Shown here piece by piece: positions 34,034-45,793 of a stretch of DNA of 64,000 bases. Position numbers and translations under genes: made by a program. Every line of letters begins with the position of its first letter. Position 1 is the stretch's first letter. Under the pieces are notes generated by a model. The model had not been told where the DNA came from. It saw only the letters and a program-made list of their open reading frames with translations, and searched no databases. Origin of the DNA: Priapulus caudatus (Eukaryota; Priapulida; Priapulimorpha; Priapulimorphida; Priapulidae); assembly GCF_000485595.1 (NCBI RefSeq), contig NW_014577326.1, positions 126,682-190,681 on the forward strand, given 5' to 3'.

Positions 34034-35338
34034 ATGGATTGTAGTGTTCTTGATGGCTGTGCATTGCTATGGCAAGTACCTTGGCCTGCCTCAAGTGATA
34101 CAAGGCCAGCAACAGTAGCCCACTATGTAGAGGGTTTCAAAGGGATCGTACAACAGCGCCTAAGGATGGGGGATGTATATCTCGTCTTTGACAAGTATAT
34201 TCAATACAGCACCAAGTGTTCAGCCCGCAAGGCACGGGGTCCAGGTGGTTGTAGGGTGTTCCAATTACAGGCATCGTCACCGCTCCCTCCACAGAACCAG
34301 ATTTTAAACATCTCTCAGAACAAGAAGCAACTGATCCAAATTATTTCTGAGGACTTTAAAGGTATCATACTCATAGATGTACTGGAAGGCCATCCCCACA
34401 CGTTAGTCATTACTGGCCAAGATGAAGTGCCTGTAGAGATTTCTCCATATGGCTTAGTAATTCAGAGAACAGACCTCAAGACAGACCATGAAGAAGCAGA
34501 CACAATCGTCACAGCACAGGCGATATATGCAGCACAAGAAGAGAAGAAGAAAGTCATTGTTGAGGCAGATGACACAGATGTGTACGTTCTGTTGCTGTAC
34601 CATTACCTCGATAGAGGGCTTAACATCCCTATAATAATGCAGTCACCAAGGAAAGGCAGAGCTGTTGTGGATATTAGTGCTACAGTGATAAAGCTTTCCA
34701 GTATCATTCCCGACATGTTACCAGCCCATGCCCTGACAGGTTGCGACACTGTTCCCATGTGCCACGGGATCGGAAAGGACAAGATGTTGAAAACTCTTCG
34801 GGGAGGGAAATGCAGCTTGAGCCTCCTTGGGAATCAGACTGTTGACTTTGATGATGTGTTGCTCCAGTCACCAGCTTTTGTCTCAGCATGCTACAACATG
34901 CATGATGCAACATCCATGACTGAGTCAAGAATTAAAGCTTGGAAAACAAAGACAGATAGAAAAGGAGCAACAGGTACACCGAAGCTGTGCACTCTGCCAC
35001 TCACCAATGAAGCATTCAAAGAAAATCTCAAAAGAGCACACTATCAGTGCTGCATCTGGAGACATGCCCTACAAGAGCATCCAGACCTTGATCCCACGGA
35101 ATATGGCTGGGTAAGGGATGAGGAAACTAAGTCCCTACAGCCTGTCACTCTCCCTGTTACGACTTCCCCAGCACCAGATTACATACTCAAGCTCATCAAG
35201 TGTTCTTGTTCTTCGGAGAGTCCATGCAAGTCTAAGGGCTGTCGTTGTAACATTGGTAGACTGGCGTGTACAATGTTTTGCAATTGTCAGGGCAGTGCTG
35301 CATGTTGTAATGAACAAACTAGAGTTGTCCAACACTAA
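34034..35338 (+). CDS. PIN/FEN-nuclease-like repeat-family protein with Cys-rich tail
   Basis: 434 aa from the ATG at 34034, which directly follows a splice acceptor (TTGTTACAG, 34023-34031); the frame stays open a little further upstream. Acidic motifs in order are FDKY (~52), DHEEADT (~151-157), EADDTDVYVLLL (~177) and TGCDT (~235), followed by GIGKDKM. The order and spacing resemble FEN/XPG-type PIN nucleases, including the GIG helix-hairpin DNA-binding step. Residues ~390-425 form a CXC-like Cys-rich motif (CSCSSESPCKSKGCRC...). The family is common in many copies in invertebrate genomes and is probably mobile or mobile-derived. Relatives usually have a longer N-terminus, so 5' exons may be lost where the Helitron fragment abuts. 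Role in the cell unknown; nuclease activity is inferred. Confidence 0.75.
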   Translation: MDCSVLDGCALLWQVPWPASSDTRPATVAHYVEGFKGIVQQRLRMGDVYLVFDKYIQYSTKCSARKARGPGGCRVFQLQASSPLPPQNQILNISQNKKQLIQIISEDFKGIILIDVLEGHPHTLVITGQDEVPVEISPYGLVIQRTDLKTDHEEADTIVTAQAIYAAQEEKKKVIVEADDTDVYVLLLYHYLDRGLNIPIIMQSPRKGRAVVDISATVIKLSSIIPDMLPAHALTGCDTVPMCHGIGKDKMLKTLRGGKCSLSLLGNQTVDFDDVLLQSPAFVSACYNMHDATSMTESRIKAWKTKTDRKGATGTPKLCTLPLTNEAFKENLKRAHYQCCIWRHALQEHPDLDPTEYGWVRDEETKSLQPVTLPVTTSPAPDYILKLIKCSCSSESPCKSKGCRCNIGRLACTMFCNCQGSAACCNEQTRVVQH

Positions 35339-35342
35339 GCCT

Positions 35343-35383
35343 TTGATGACGAGGAAGAGGAGGAGGAGGAGGAGGACGATTAA
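35343..35383 (+). repeat. GAGGAG microsatellite after the PIN-like ORF
   Basis: A run of GAGGAGGAGG in the presumed 3' UTR. Its complement yields a Leu-rich minus-strand frame that is not a gene. Confidence 0.7.
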
Positions 35384-35685
35384 AGCCAACTGATTTTGTT
35401 TTGAAACTGTACCAGAAAATGTAAATTGTAGGTAACCTATAAAACTCATTTTCGTGGATTTTGCGTGTTTAACATAAGGGAAGGTTTAACGGTAAACCAA
35501 TGTTCATGCCTAATCACAGACGTTTATGCTTGTATTAGTCTACAACTATTTCAAAATGTCAAATGCATCTGTAAATGATGGTATAATATAATTTTTACAT
35601 GCATTGGCATCTCATTATTGGACACTAGGCTTTATTTAATCCAAATTAAATTGTTTATGATGCGGTTTTGGATAAATCTACATTA

Positions 35686-35691
35686 AATAAA
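35686..35691 (+). terminator. Candidate poly(A) signal AATAAA
   Basis: About 350 nt after the stop of the PIN-like gene, on the same strand, in AT-rich context. Confidence 0.4.
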
Positions 35692-36028
35692 TTCCCCACA
35701 ACTGAGCAACTGCCAGTTGTTAGAAATGCTTGATTTGGTGCATGAACATAAGAAAACAAACGTAAGAAAAACTATATACCTCCATGCAAACCATATGCCC
35801 TATTCTGCCAGACTAATATAACTAGCTCATGTTTCTGATGCCCTTTAAACCACATTGTTGTTATAAGAGGCGTTGGCACGTGAGATAAGCTTTAAATCTA
35901 AACACTTACCCACATGTTAGGTAATGTTTGTGAAAGTGGTATCACTAGTGTTGAATTCCATCACATGTTGGTACCGGCTCAAGTGGCAATATTCATCCAG
36001 ATGAGACGGGATACCAAAGAAGTGTTGC

Positions 36029-36198
36029 CGAAAGGAGGTGTTGATCCTAACCGCTTAGCGCGGATCTTGTGCGCAGTTCCGCGGCAAGGCACACGCGACC
36101 GCGGGAACGTCCTACGACAGTATGCAGCGCTGGCAGCTATGTATCCGTGCGCCGAATGGATAGGCCGGCGCAGGATCCATAGCTGCCAGCAAACAGTC
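36029..36198 (+). repeat. Dispersed repeat shared with 52153-52320
   Basis: GTTGATCCT.ACCG, GCGCAGTTCCG.GGCAAGG, ACACGCGACCGCGGGA and ATAGGCCGGCGCA occur in the same order in both copies at roughly 80% identity. The right part folds into a hairpin (GGCAGCTATGTATCC with GGATCCATAGCTGCC). Type unknown. Confidence 0.7.
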
Positions 36199-36259
36199 CG
36201 GAATTTTAGGGAGGGACACAGAGGGCAGAGATTTGGGACGTGGGAGGAACTCGCGACTT

Positions 36260-37760
36260 AGATGGGGGTTGTACAGATGGGGGGGGGGGCGAGAGCGAAG
36301 GTTTTGATTTTGCAGTGGTTCCATTTCCGTGTGGTCTTGGGCGTTTTCACTATAAGTTGTACAGCGCCCCATGTGAACATCAGAGAAATCGCACCATGAT
36401 TGCATGAAGAAATGGATGACGATGTTGTATGAGAGAGTATGCGCATTATGTGGCTATTCGTAACATCGAACTGATTCCTCTGTGTATTGCTCTGCTCTGT
36501 GCTGCTACAGAACGTCATGACAGCAGTACCTACGTTGTGTTGAAGGGAACTGTCGACAGCCGTGATGTTGAAGATGTCTGCGACGTTGTTTTGCCTGAAG
36601 TTCTTCATGTAACGTGATGTTCTGCGCACAATGGCCAACTTCGTCAATATGATCGATTTGGATGACATTTGTCACGCGTAGTTAGACTTATATTGCTGAA
36701 CGGTGCATATATGACCGCCGGAGAATGTATAACTGTACAGCCAGCTGTACATGAGCCGGCAAAGGCAAAGTCTGCTGAGGCAGTTACAAGTATAACACAC
36801 AAAGAAACCATCGAACCATGAAGAACACGGGTCAACAGCGGTATTTCCTTACTGCTTATAAGGCTGGTGAGGTAAATGGAATGAACGGTTACAAATACAT
36901 CGCAATATATGCTGTTATATGCTAGGACTCTATATGCTTTACATTGCACGGTCGTTCAATTGTGAGACATTGCGCGACGACATGCCTCACCAAGAAAATC
37001 AGGACACAGAAATAATGCATATGGAAGAATACCCAATACTTGATTATTCACTAACCGCATACTTCAGCACCCGCGAAATGGTTCGTCAAGGCAGACGTCA
37101 AGTACCACACAAATATCGTCAATGTTGTATAGAGTTACAGCTAGCTGCAAACAAAACATGACTTACAACGAATGAACACCATTTCTCAGCTTTGTGCAAT
37201 ATGGACAAAATGAACAGAAGGCTATAATGAAATGTTACATATATGTACCACTCACAGTAACGTTATGATGCTGCTCATGCTGTGTGCAGATAGGCTAGTT
37301 CCCATTTCAGTTTCTCTTTCCAGTTGGCTTTCTAGACTGGTACCCGATCGCCACCTTCACTCCGGCAAGTATCCTTCGCTACACTGAAGTTAGTTAGCAG
37401 TGCTCAATTTTAAGGTTTCTTTTGGGTTGTCCAGAGGACAACCAAGAGACCCAAAAGGGTTGTCCCTCAAGAGTTTTGGTTGTCCGGATATTATTTAAAC
37501 ATGTGCTGCATGCGCTCTGCTCACGTGATACTCAGTGCTGTAAAGCAAAAGGCCTAATCATGTACATTTTGTACGTATTGCAGTGACAGCAGACATGGCG
37601 ATTCGCATTGTTTCACTCATTATATGAAGAGAATAAAATATTGGTAATGTGTAAATGATGCTGGGATCAATGACGTATAATAATAGTAATTAAAAGTTGC
37701 ATAAAATTTATTTCATAACATTTACATTAACTACTAACATTACACTACTAACATTACTAA
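36260..37760. other. Intergenic, no gene supported
   Basis: Opposing short open frames of about 60-136 codons overlap one another without recognisable motifs. A small inverted repeat around GGTTGTCC (37425-37495) is present. Nothing firmer was seen. Confidence 0.35.
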
Positions 37761-37769
37761 CATTACTAA

Positions 37770-38690
37770 CTCTAGGCGCGTTCACACACAAGAAAAACCG
37801 CGATGCTAATCGCGATGAAATACCGAGATAATTGTGTCGTTGTTCACACAGGCGAATAATCGCGCTAATCGCCGAGCGGGATAATTCTATTAATCGAACT
37901 GCGCATGCTCACTGCCGGAATGATGCTCACTGCGCATGCTCACTGCAGTTCCTCCCATTTGACTGCGCGTTCCCAACAAGAAAGAGGTGCGAAATCAGGT
38001 AATCAGGCGCCAACGCTAACTTGTTTCAAACAACATAACATCGACTTGGTTTGGTGACGTCACATGTTTCTATCTTTGCTGCGCCCGTACCGCGCCACCG
38101 CTGCACGGTTGCTTGGAGATTGGGGAAACTGTCAACAACATCGGAGAATTTCAACAACATTGGAGGTATTTTCAAAATACTTTTTATAAGACAACGCGCA
38201 GTGAAATTGGAGGAGCTAGAGTTTATTTTGTCATAAGGTAGTGTGATTATTCATGCCACGAAGTATTTGCTAGTCTAGTACTGTAGAAATTAGCGTTTGG
38301 ATGCACATTGTGAGCCTTTAACGACGAAACACAAGAAAGGAAGGCACGTGAGATACACGATGCAACAATCTGAGAAGCTACTCAATACAAAGCACTAGAC
38401 GATCACGCGATGCGAAAAAACGAAACGATATAAGATAAAGACAGTATGGTCTTATCTATAGACAGTATGGTACTATGTCAGCTATAAGGTAAATCCAGGC
38501 GGGATAGCGACACGCGAGCTAAAAGCAGATGCAAACATAAAAAACGTAACTCAACCAACTTGAGCTCAAATCGTACACAATACATTCGCCTAGCATCGTG
38601 CAAAATCGTTTCCTCGTACATACACCCGCAATCCGGAGATACAGACTAAAACATACGACACGATTTTCCATTATGTTGCCAGCAAACTAA
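37770..38690. other. Intergenic; possible decayed MITE end
   Basis: GCGCGTTCACACACAAGAAA followed by repeated AATCGCG motifs (37775-37885) resembles one end of a TIR element, but the matching end was not found. ACAACAT repeats lie near 38130-38165. No coding region supported. Confidence 0.35.
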
Positions 38691-38829
38691 ATGTGTAAAC
38701 CGCCTAACTCGAAACAAAAGGCGGCTGTAAGTAGGTCAAAGATTTGCTCAGCGAGCCACACCGCATTGCCGAGGGCGCAAGAGTCGTTAGTAGCTGCCTT
38801 TTGTTTCAAGTTGGATGAGTTACACGTAG
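38691..38829. mobile_element. Small inverted-repeat element (MITE-like)
   Basis: TGTGTAAACCGCCTAACTCG...AACAAAAGGCGGCT at the left is imperfectly mirrored by AGCTGCCTTTTGTTTCAAGT...GAGTTACACG at the right, giving about 35-bp arms. No target duplication assigned. Confidence 0.55.
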
Positions 38830-38874
38830 TAAATCGTAGGTATTCTAAGGCTAGTAAATGACGAATTTCCCTTG

Positions 38875-38880
38875 TTTATT
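38875..38880 (-). terminator. Poly(A) signal of the BEN-domain gene
   Basis: TTTATT on the + strand is AATAAA on the coding strand, about 50 nt past the BEN-gene stop codon. The spacing suits a compact 3' UTR. Confidence 0.5.
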
Positions 38881-38931
38881 GAAGTCATGCACACTCCTTC
38901 CCTAATATCTACTCCTGATATCTGTACTACA

Positions 38932-41900
38932 TTAATTTGTGGCTAAAAGCGCCTTCTTTTTTGCCTTGGTTTGCGCCGATGAAATTTTTCGCTCCCCGGC
39001 ATTCCATATTTTAGCGTACGTCAATCTGCTCCCTGTCTGCTCAGCAAACACCCAAGCTGAAAGTACATGCAATTTTAAGGGAAAGTTCAGATACAGAAAA
39101 ATAGTCTTTTATGACAAGCAGAGCAAGTTTTGCTCATGAGATTATGACTGAGGTTTTTATTTCGTTTTACTATTTTCAAAAATTTAACCCATGCATTATG
39201 AAGTTTTTAAGCTAACATTTTTTGAGTACACATTAATCTGTGTAAATAAAGTCATAAATCCAAAACCCAGATTTGAACATAAGAGTTCATTTCAATTAAC
39301 CGTTTTAATTGGAATGAACTATTCCGAATTCTAATGCAAACTATTCAGCAAAATTGTTCGTATGATGTCCTGGAAGAATTCACAGCCAAAGTGTTGTCGG
39401 CAAATGATTCGAATTTATAATAATAGTCGCGTCTATACTAGAGTTGTAAAAAGCGGTCTCAACGGACGTGGTTCCGAGCCGGAGCCGGTTTATCTATAGA
39501 CGAGCGTCTATACGACTCGCTGAGATGAAACGCTACTTGATGTTTCGGTAATGAGAGGATATTTGCAATATACAATAAACAACTTCAGATAACAATTCGG
39601 CTTGCACGCCCTCTGTTGCAGACTTCAACGGAATCGGTTTCCGAGCGGTACGAGTCTATACTAGTAAAATAGCGCTTTGGAAACGGTTCCGATGGAACCG
39701 GTTAATTTCAAGCCGATGAATTTGCGAGTTTCAAATAAACCAGTTTCTGTCAAATCCGCATTTTTAAAAGCGGCATTTTACGCAAGTGTAGACGGTCAAA
39801 ACCGGTTCCAACCTCTAGTATAGACGTGGCTAGAGTGTCATGTTTTTTCAAGACTTGAAACTTACCAACAATTGTTTTCACAACATTACTATCGAAAATG
39901 TCTGTAGCTCCTTCTTCTACTCGCTTCTTTGATGGCCATTTCCGGTTCAGCCGTTCACTTTCCGGAAAAACAAATCCTATGAGTTGTCTGATAGCATTGC
40001 CTGGTCTTTTTAGGTCAAGCCTATTTAATTCATCTGCATGAATATATACACTACCTCCCAAACAGATCATCTGAAATGGAAACGAGAATTCTCAGTTTTA
40101 AACCAGTACCTCTGGTTAGGTGCAATATACTAGGGAGGCCAGAGAAGAACCTTTGATTATTAAGGTGAGGACAAACCTTGAGAAGTTTGCATGTGAAAAA
40201 TGTGGCATGAGAATTTCATTAGGAGAGAACTGTGGACACAAAAGATGTAAGGTATCATGAAGATTGATATTATATCCTTTATTTTTTCAGTGTAAACGGT
40301 AAATTATAGCAGTATTTGCAGGTTTCATGTCTAGTGCTATATGTGCTATCTTAGATAACTGGATTTCACACCAGACAAAACAGACACACGCATATATTCT
40401 GCAATATTCAAAATACTGAAATATAGAATCTTATCATGGTTTGAACGACCCTTACCTTGTACTTTTGGGCATCCTCTTCAGAGACAACTCCAGCCTTTGG
40501 CCTACAGTAAGACGCAGCTGATGGTCTTGTTTCGTTCAGGCTGCCGGTAGAAGATGTTGCTGTAATATCAAATATTTTGCAATCACTTGACAGTTTTACG
40601 TTTATCCTAACATTACATGTATTAGATTAGAAGATGCCTGTTCAGAAACATTATGGTTATTCATAAGCCATATCTAAACGACAGAAGAATAGCGGTTTTT
40701 TGTTAAAATTCCGATGTCAATGAAACCGGTTCCGAATTTGAACCGGTTCTATTGACATCGGAATTTTCGTTCATGTAGACGCGCGATTGATTAAGCCGGT
40801 TTTTTTTGGAGATCAGTAACAGATGGCGCGGTTCATTCTCAACTTTCTGTGACACATTGCACCTTTCATCGAGATTTTTTTGCCGTATAGACGCGGAAGA
40901 GATATAGCAATCTCAGACAAACCGCTTTTAAATAAAGCCGGTTTTTTCCGTGTAGGCGTGTAGATACTACGCACGAAATTAGTGGTTTTAATAAAACCGT
41001 TTTCAATATAAACCGGTGTTTTCATACAAACGTGCAGACAGGCCGGGCTATATATTCAACAGCAAAACAGTCCAAGCCAGCTTTTTTTTGGATCTGATAA
41101 TCTGAACATGAAATGAAACGTGCAAAAACATCAAAACTGTATGGTTTAATTGTACCCATAAGTTTATTTAATGTAGTAAAGTTGAAAACAGATATCTAAC
41201 AGAAAATGAAGGCAATTATCACTAAACTATAGACCATGCAGCTCACATCCAATGGACTTTATAATTTTTTATCTGTAAGCCTTGGTCGAGAGCTAGATTG
41301 AATTAAAGTGATTATAATTACCCATGGCCTTGTACTTTGAAACTTTGTCAGTTAGCTTCAAGTTTTCAGCTTTCAGCCAACTAACCTGTTCTTGAAGCTT
41401 CGAACAAGAAGAACAAGTTGTTGTCCAATCATAACTGTTAGATGGATCTTCTGAAAGTTCAAAAAGTTAATGAATGTTCAAAACTGACAAATTTTTCTTT
41501 GTGCCGACCATTAGGCAGAGGCGTTACAAGTTCTGCCAAATAAAAGGCACCGACAGACAGACTATCAGCTGGATGGCAGACACATACAATAATTCAGCCC
41601 AATGAAATTAGCCGTCCTGGATAACATTCGAATTCGCAGCAGAATTTTAGTCCCGAGGAACGATATTTGCTTACAAATTCACAATAGTGGATACCGTATG
41701 AACTCGAGTACATAGCCCTGTCTACACGGCAGAAAAATGGCGGTTTTTGGTAAAAATTCGGATGTCAATAAAACCGGTTCCGAAAATAAACCGGTTTTTT
41801 AAAACCTGCTCCGGAGTAGGTTTAATTTGAACCGGTTCCATTGACATCGGAATTTTCGTCCGTGTAGACGCGCGATCGATTAAACCAGTTTGAATGAGAT

Positions 41901-43962
41901 CGGTAACAGATGGCGCAGTTCATTCTCAACTTTCTGCGACGCATTGCAGCTTTGATTGAGACCGCTATTTTTGCCGTATAGACACGGAAGAGAAATAGCG
42001 ATGTCAGACAAACCGCTTTTAAATAAAGCCGATTTTTTCCGCGTAGCCATGTAGATACTGCAGCACAAAATAGCGATTTTAATAAAACCATTTTCAATAA
42101 AAACCGGTGTTTTCACACAAGCTCATATCGTTTCTTGATCTGCCTGGCCTGAAATAAATTTCATGATAACACAAGAAGAAACAGCACTGCCCACCCATAA
42201 AAAGTGGCGGGTAATTATAAAACCAAAGAAATGCTGTCCGATATTTCAGAACATTCCAAATCCAAGTAACAACAGCAGACTGACTTACCATACAACATTT
42301 CAGTATATGACTCTTCTGGTTGTATCAGCAGCTGTATTTCCTGTCTCTCCTGGACATTTAGATTATCGACCAGAGCAATTGCATCTCCATAGACCGAGCT
42401 CAATGGAGCTGTTATAGATTGCTGGTTGACGAAGCCTGGTTGTTCAGGCTGGCTGCGGATGATCGGTTGTTCCGACTGGCTAAGAGAAATTGGCTGCAGA
42501 ATACCTGTAGTGTAAACAAAGATGCTAAGGTGCTTGTTTCTAAAAACGGGGCTGGTGAAATAAAATCTGGCTGTAAAAAGGTAAAATACAAAGAGGGCAG
42601 GCAGACTTCGAACATGTTCATGTTATCTTTTTCAAAATACCGGGAGGCATCAAATTAAACATAGGTTGGCATAATAAAAACTACAAAACTACAAAGAAGT
42701 AATTTTGTTGTCGCAATTAAATTACATTTCATTTTTACCTTGATTACCACAAAATAATTTTCAAATTTTAATACAAAGAAGAAATTTCCATGTGATTTAT
42801 TTAACAAGGTTCTACTCTGGTTTAACTTTATGAGTGAATGCAACAGCACTCTGGACGAGTGCCTGTGCCTGTGATGAGTGAACGTACCTGTTCGGTTAAA
42901 TCGCGCCAAAAATTCTCTCTTAGCAGCTGGCGGTTCTTCATTTATTTGAGCTTTCCCTCTTTTCGCGCCAGTAGTTGGTGTTTCTGAAAGTACAACAAAT
43001 AGCTTCGTAGAAATTTCATACAAATAAAACCAAAATTATTTCTTACTTTGACAGTTTCGTCTTACGATCTGTAAGACATCAGATATGTTGTTGTTCTCTA
43101 TCGCCGCGAGATGGCAGCAGTCGGCGATCGGAAAACAGTATTTCCTGAAGCCTACGAATAGACCGCTGCTCCCACCACCGTGAAAGACTGCTTTCTGATT
43201 CCGCGGCAATAGAGAACAACAACATTAAACAATTCAATAAATCACCAGTAGATATCTACTTGCCTTAGTATTTAATACATCGATGCAAAATTTAAAGTAT
43301 CTGCATTAAATATTTTCTGAATTATTGGAGAAAATGTATATTATCAGAATCCAATATGGCCACCATTGGCCATTTTGGATCCAATTTTCACCAATATTGA
43401 AGTCTTCCAAGATTTTTAGGTCATACAGCTACATACTAAATTTGAAGAACAGTTCAAATATTGTGGAGTTTTATACTCACCTGAACGCCGTTTCGTACTA
43501 GTAATCTGCTGCTCATCTGTACTGTGCACACCCACATTGTCACCTTGACTAGAATTTGAATTTTTAGATGTTGTCATAGTTTTTAGACATTGAGCTATGA
43601 ATTTCTCTATCTCAGCATCATTATCTGAAAAATAAAAAATTGTTCCTCAGTATATTTACAATTACAGTTACTATCACCTCTACGACGGCGAATATTCTCC
43701 CGCTGCAGAGTCAATACACTAAGATGCTACCACCACATAGTCATTTTTAAAGTGAACATTCAAGCGACATTCAGCTGATAAACTGGACACACTATAGACA
43801 AATGTTATTGCACCAAATTTATGATTGATCATATAGGCAATGCTTATGATTAAGGCCAGTGGGTAAAAATTGGCCAAATCTTAAAATTGCATATATGGGG
43901 GAATGGGGAACAAAAATCATCAAAATTTTAAGAATATACTTTGGAGTTATAAGTTATATATT

Positions 43963-44005
<43 letters not shown>

Positions 44006-45119
44006 ATAAGTTGGCTAAAATGTTCTCTAATGTTTAAGAATGCGTACATGAGCTAGGGGTCCTTACCATCGATTTTTAAGATTTTAGCTTCATACAATTC
44101 ACCACAGTACTCTGCCATTACTTCTTTACCCTCCTCTCTGTCTTCTGACCTCGCTATGCATCCTATTGACATTTTGCTTATTTGCTGGTCTTCTAACCAA
44201 AATAATACACAGCTGCATTTTAAAATAGCATCTAGATCACTCTTTTTTTCTGAAACAAAATGGAGAATACAATAAAAACATCATTCCGTTAAGTAGTGCA
44301 TGCGCATAGCATCCAGTGGACTGATGGAATTAAAAAAACAACATTTATACAACAACAATGGTACCTCTGGCTGTTAACAACTCAGACTGATGATAGCCGA
44401 GATATAGATAATCTTAAAATTAATTCTAGGCCCTATATTCTTTTTTTCTATTTTCTAATTTATGCCTACTCTATGAATTCCAAAATTCTAAACAACAATT
44501 TTTACATTTCATATTTATTTTTTCTGAATAAGGGTAGGCCTATTTCTTGTTGTTTAATTTATGCTTTTTGTTCATACAACGACTAGCAGTGTATTGAGTA
44601 TTTGGCTCTCCGTTTTTGGCATCGTAAAAAACACCCAAAAACAACACAAATAAAATGGTAATTAGTTATAGGATATGCATAGCTAGGCCTAGTCAAGACG
44701 TCATGATCATGATGTAATCATTGTAGCCATAGATGATCATGAATTGATGTTTAAAAATGACATTAAAATGAAAACACACATATTAAAGCAAGAATGTACT
44801 TACGACCAAGCTCTAGTACACGAACTGTGACTGTCTTTTTTCCGTATGGAATTTTACAAGTATCACCGAGTTTTGGTGTATGAGAGAATTTCGAAATTTT
44901 CTCGTATCCACGTGTGCTGTCTTTGATATAGTATACTGCCACCCACTTGACACTTTGGTTGAGTGTTCTTGATGAAGTGTGACTGACATCAGGTGCATTA
45001 GAAGGGTTGAAGCATTCCATCAATGTCTCCATTATAATATAATGACAATCAACATGGCGCGTTCTTCTTGGCAGGCGGAGGAGGTGTGTCATGAATTTTT
45101 CACTTGATATCGTGATCAT
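38932..45119 (-). CDS. BEN-domain protein, 9 exons, 505 aa
   Basis: Exons on the minus strand: 45119-44804, 44249-44067, 43624-43481, 42983-42888, 42504-42289, 41450-41322, 40559-40456, 40070-39866, 39056-38932. All are AG/GT bounded; the phases agree and the sum of 1518 nt is 505 codons plus stop. Residues 1-105 hold a compact basic/aromatic region (VKWVAVYYIKDSTRGYEKIS; GDTCKIPYGKKTVTVRVLEL). About 170-320 is low-complexity Ser/Gln linker, ~325-360 a short coiled coil (LQEQVSWLKAENLKLTDKV) and ~397-475 a BEN domain (LGGSVYIHADELNRL; AIRQLIGFVF; SNVVKTIV). BEN domains bind DNA and occur in chromatin factors, some viruses and repeats. Introns 3, 5, 6 and 8 hold MITEs, none touching an exon. 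The gene is divergent from the transposase at 46.5 kb. It could be that element's second protein or a host regulator; an alternative start lies at METLMECF in exon 1. Confidence 0.8.
39428..39828. mobile_element. MITE in BEN-gene intron 8
   Basis: CGTCTATACTAGAG at the left and CTCTAGTATAGACG at the right bound about 400 bp rich in AACCGGTT and GGTTCCGA motifs. It has the same flavour as the two elements in introns 5 and 6. Confidence 0.75.
40668..41050. mobile_element. MITE in BEN-gene intron 6, copy 1 of a family
   Basis: It shares long blocks with 41712-42126 in the same order: ATAGCGGTTTTT, GATGTCAAT.AAACCGGTTCC, TTGACATCGGAATTTTCGT, GTAACAGATGGCGC and ACAAACCGCTTTTAAATAAA. It ends near TGCAGACAGGCC, which mirrors the left end of copy 2. 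Confidence 0.8.
41712..42126. mobile_element. MITE in BEN-gene intron 5, copy 2 of the family
   Basis: It begins CCCTGTCTACACGGCAGAAA and ends near AAACCGGTGTTTTCACACAA. It carries an extra internal duplication of the AAACCGGTT block compared with copy 1. The termini resemble CCTGTCTRCACG inverted repeats. Superfamily not assigned. Confidence 0.8.
43087..43223. mobile_element. 137-bp MITE in BEN-gene intron 3
   Basis: GTTGTTGTTCTCTATCGCCG at the left and CGGCAATAGAGAACAACAAC at the right are inverted. The interior is CpG-rich in an AT-rich intron. Confidence 0.75.
43950..44010. repeat. TA microsatellite
   Basis: Alternating TA with ATTATATATAAT inversions in BEN-gene intron 2. Low complexity only. 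Confidence 0.8.
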
Positions 45120-45308
45120 TGTGAATCTACGTAATCATAAACATTTAAAAAATTTGAATTTGAAGGGGGAAAAATAAATCAATGATAATTTAATTCATTT
45201 CTATCACTTTAACAGAAAAAAATGAACTGAAAGATTTTATGTTCCCGCCATAAGTTCCCGCCAATTAAACCGGAAGTATCTGGTTGTCAAGGCCACAGTC
45301 TGTCTACA

Positions 45309-45349
45309 ATCAGTGGTCGCACATCTGTGACAGATGTGCGACCACTGAT
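45309..45349. repeat. Perfect hairpin between divergent genes
   Basis: ATCAGTGGTCGCACATCTG and its exact complement are separated by three bases. It lies in the shared promoter interval. Confidence 0.85.
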
Positions 45350-45793
45350 CTCTACCAACTTACCAAGGACTCAATGAGCTACATAATTTATAACAGTTAT
45401 ATGTAGCTCGTTGATCTCTACTAGTACTATACTATTAAACTACGTTAGTATAGTAGAGATCAGTGTGTACGACTGCGCGTCATGTGCTTTCATTTCATGA
45501 ATCCAGCAATTTGTTTTTCCAGAATTATCATCTAATCTAAATTAAATAAATCATAGCTCTACATATCTGAACTTGAATGATAAAGACGTACGAGCGTTAG
45601 CTGTTTTCAGTTGATGAACAAGTGCCGTTGGTAAGTTTTTATGTTAATTAGTGCAATATGTGATTCAATGTCGGCTGTTTGTTGTTTTTCTTCATATACT
45701 ACAGTCTACATAGTACCTACATATTCTTAAATACAAGTCTAAGATATAAAAACGGGCAGAAATACTAAAATACAGGATAAGAATTTCCTGAAT

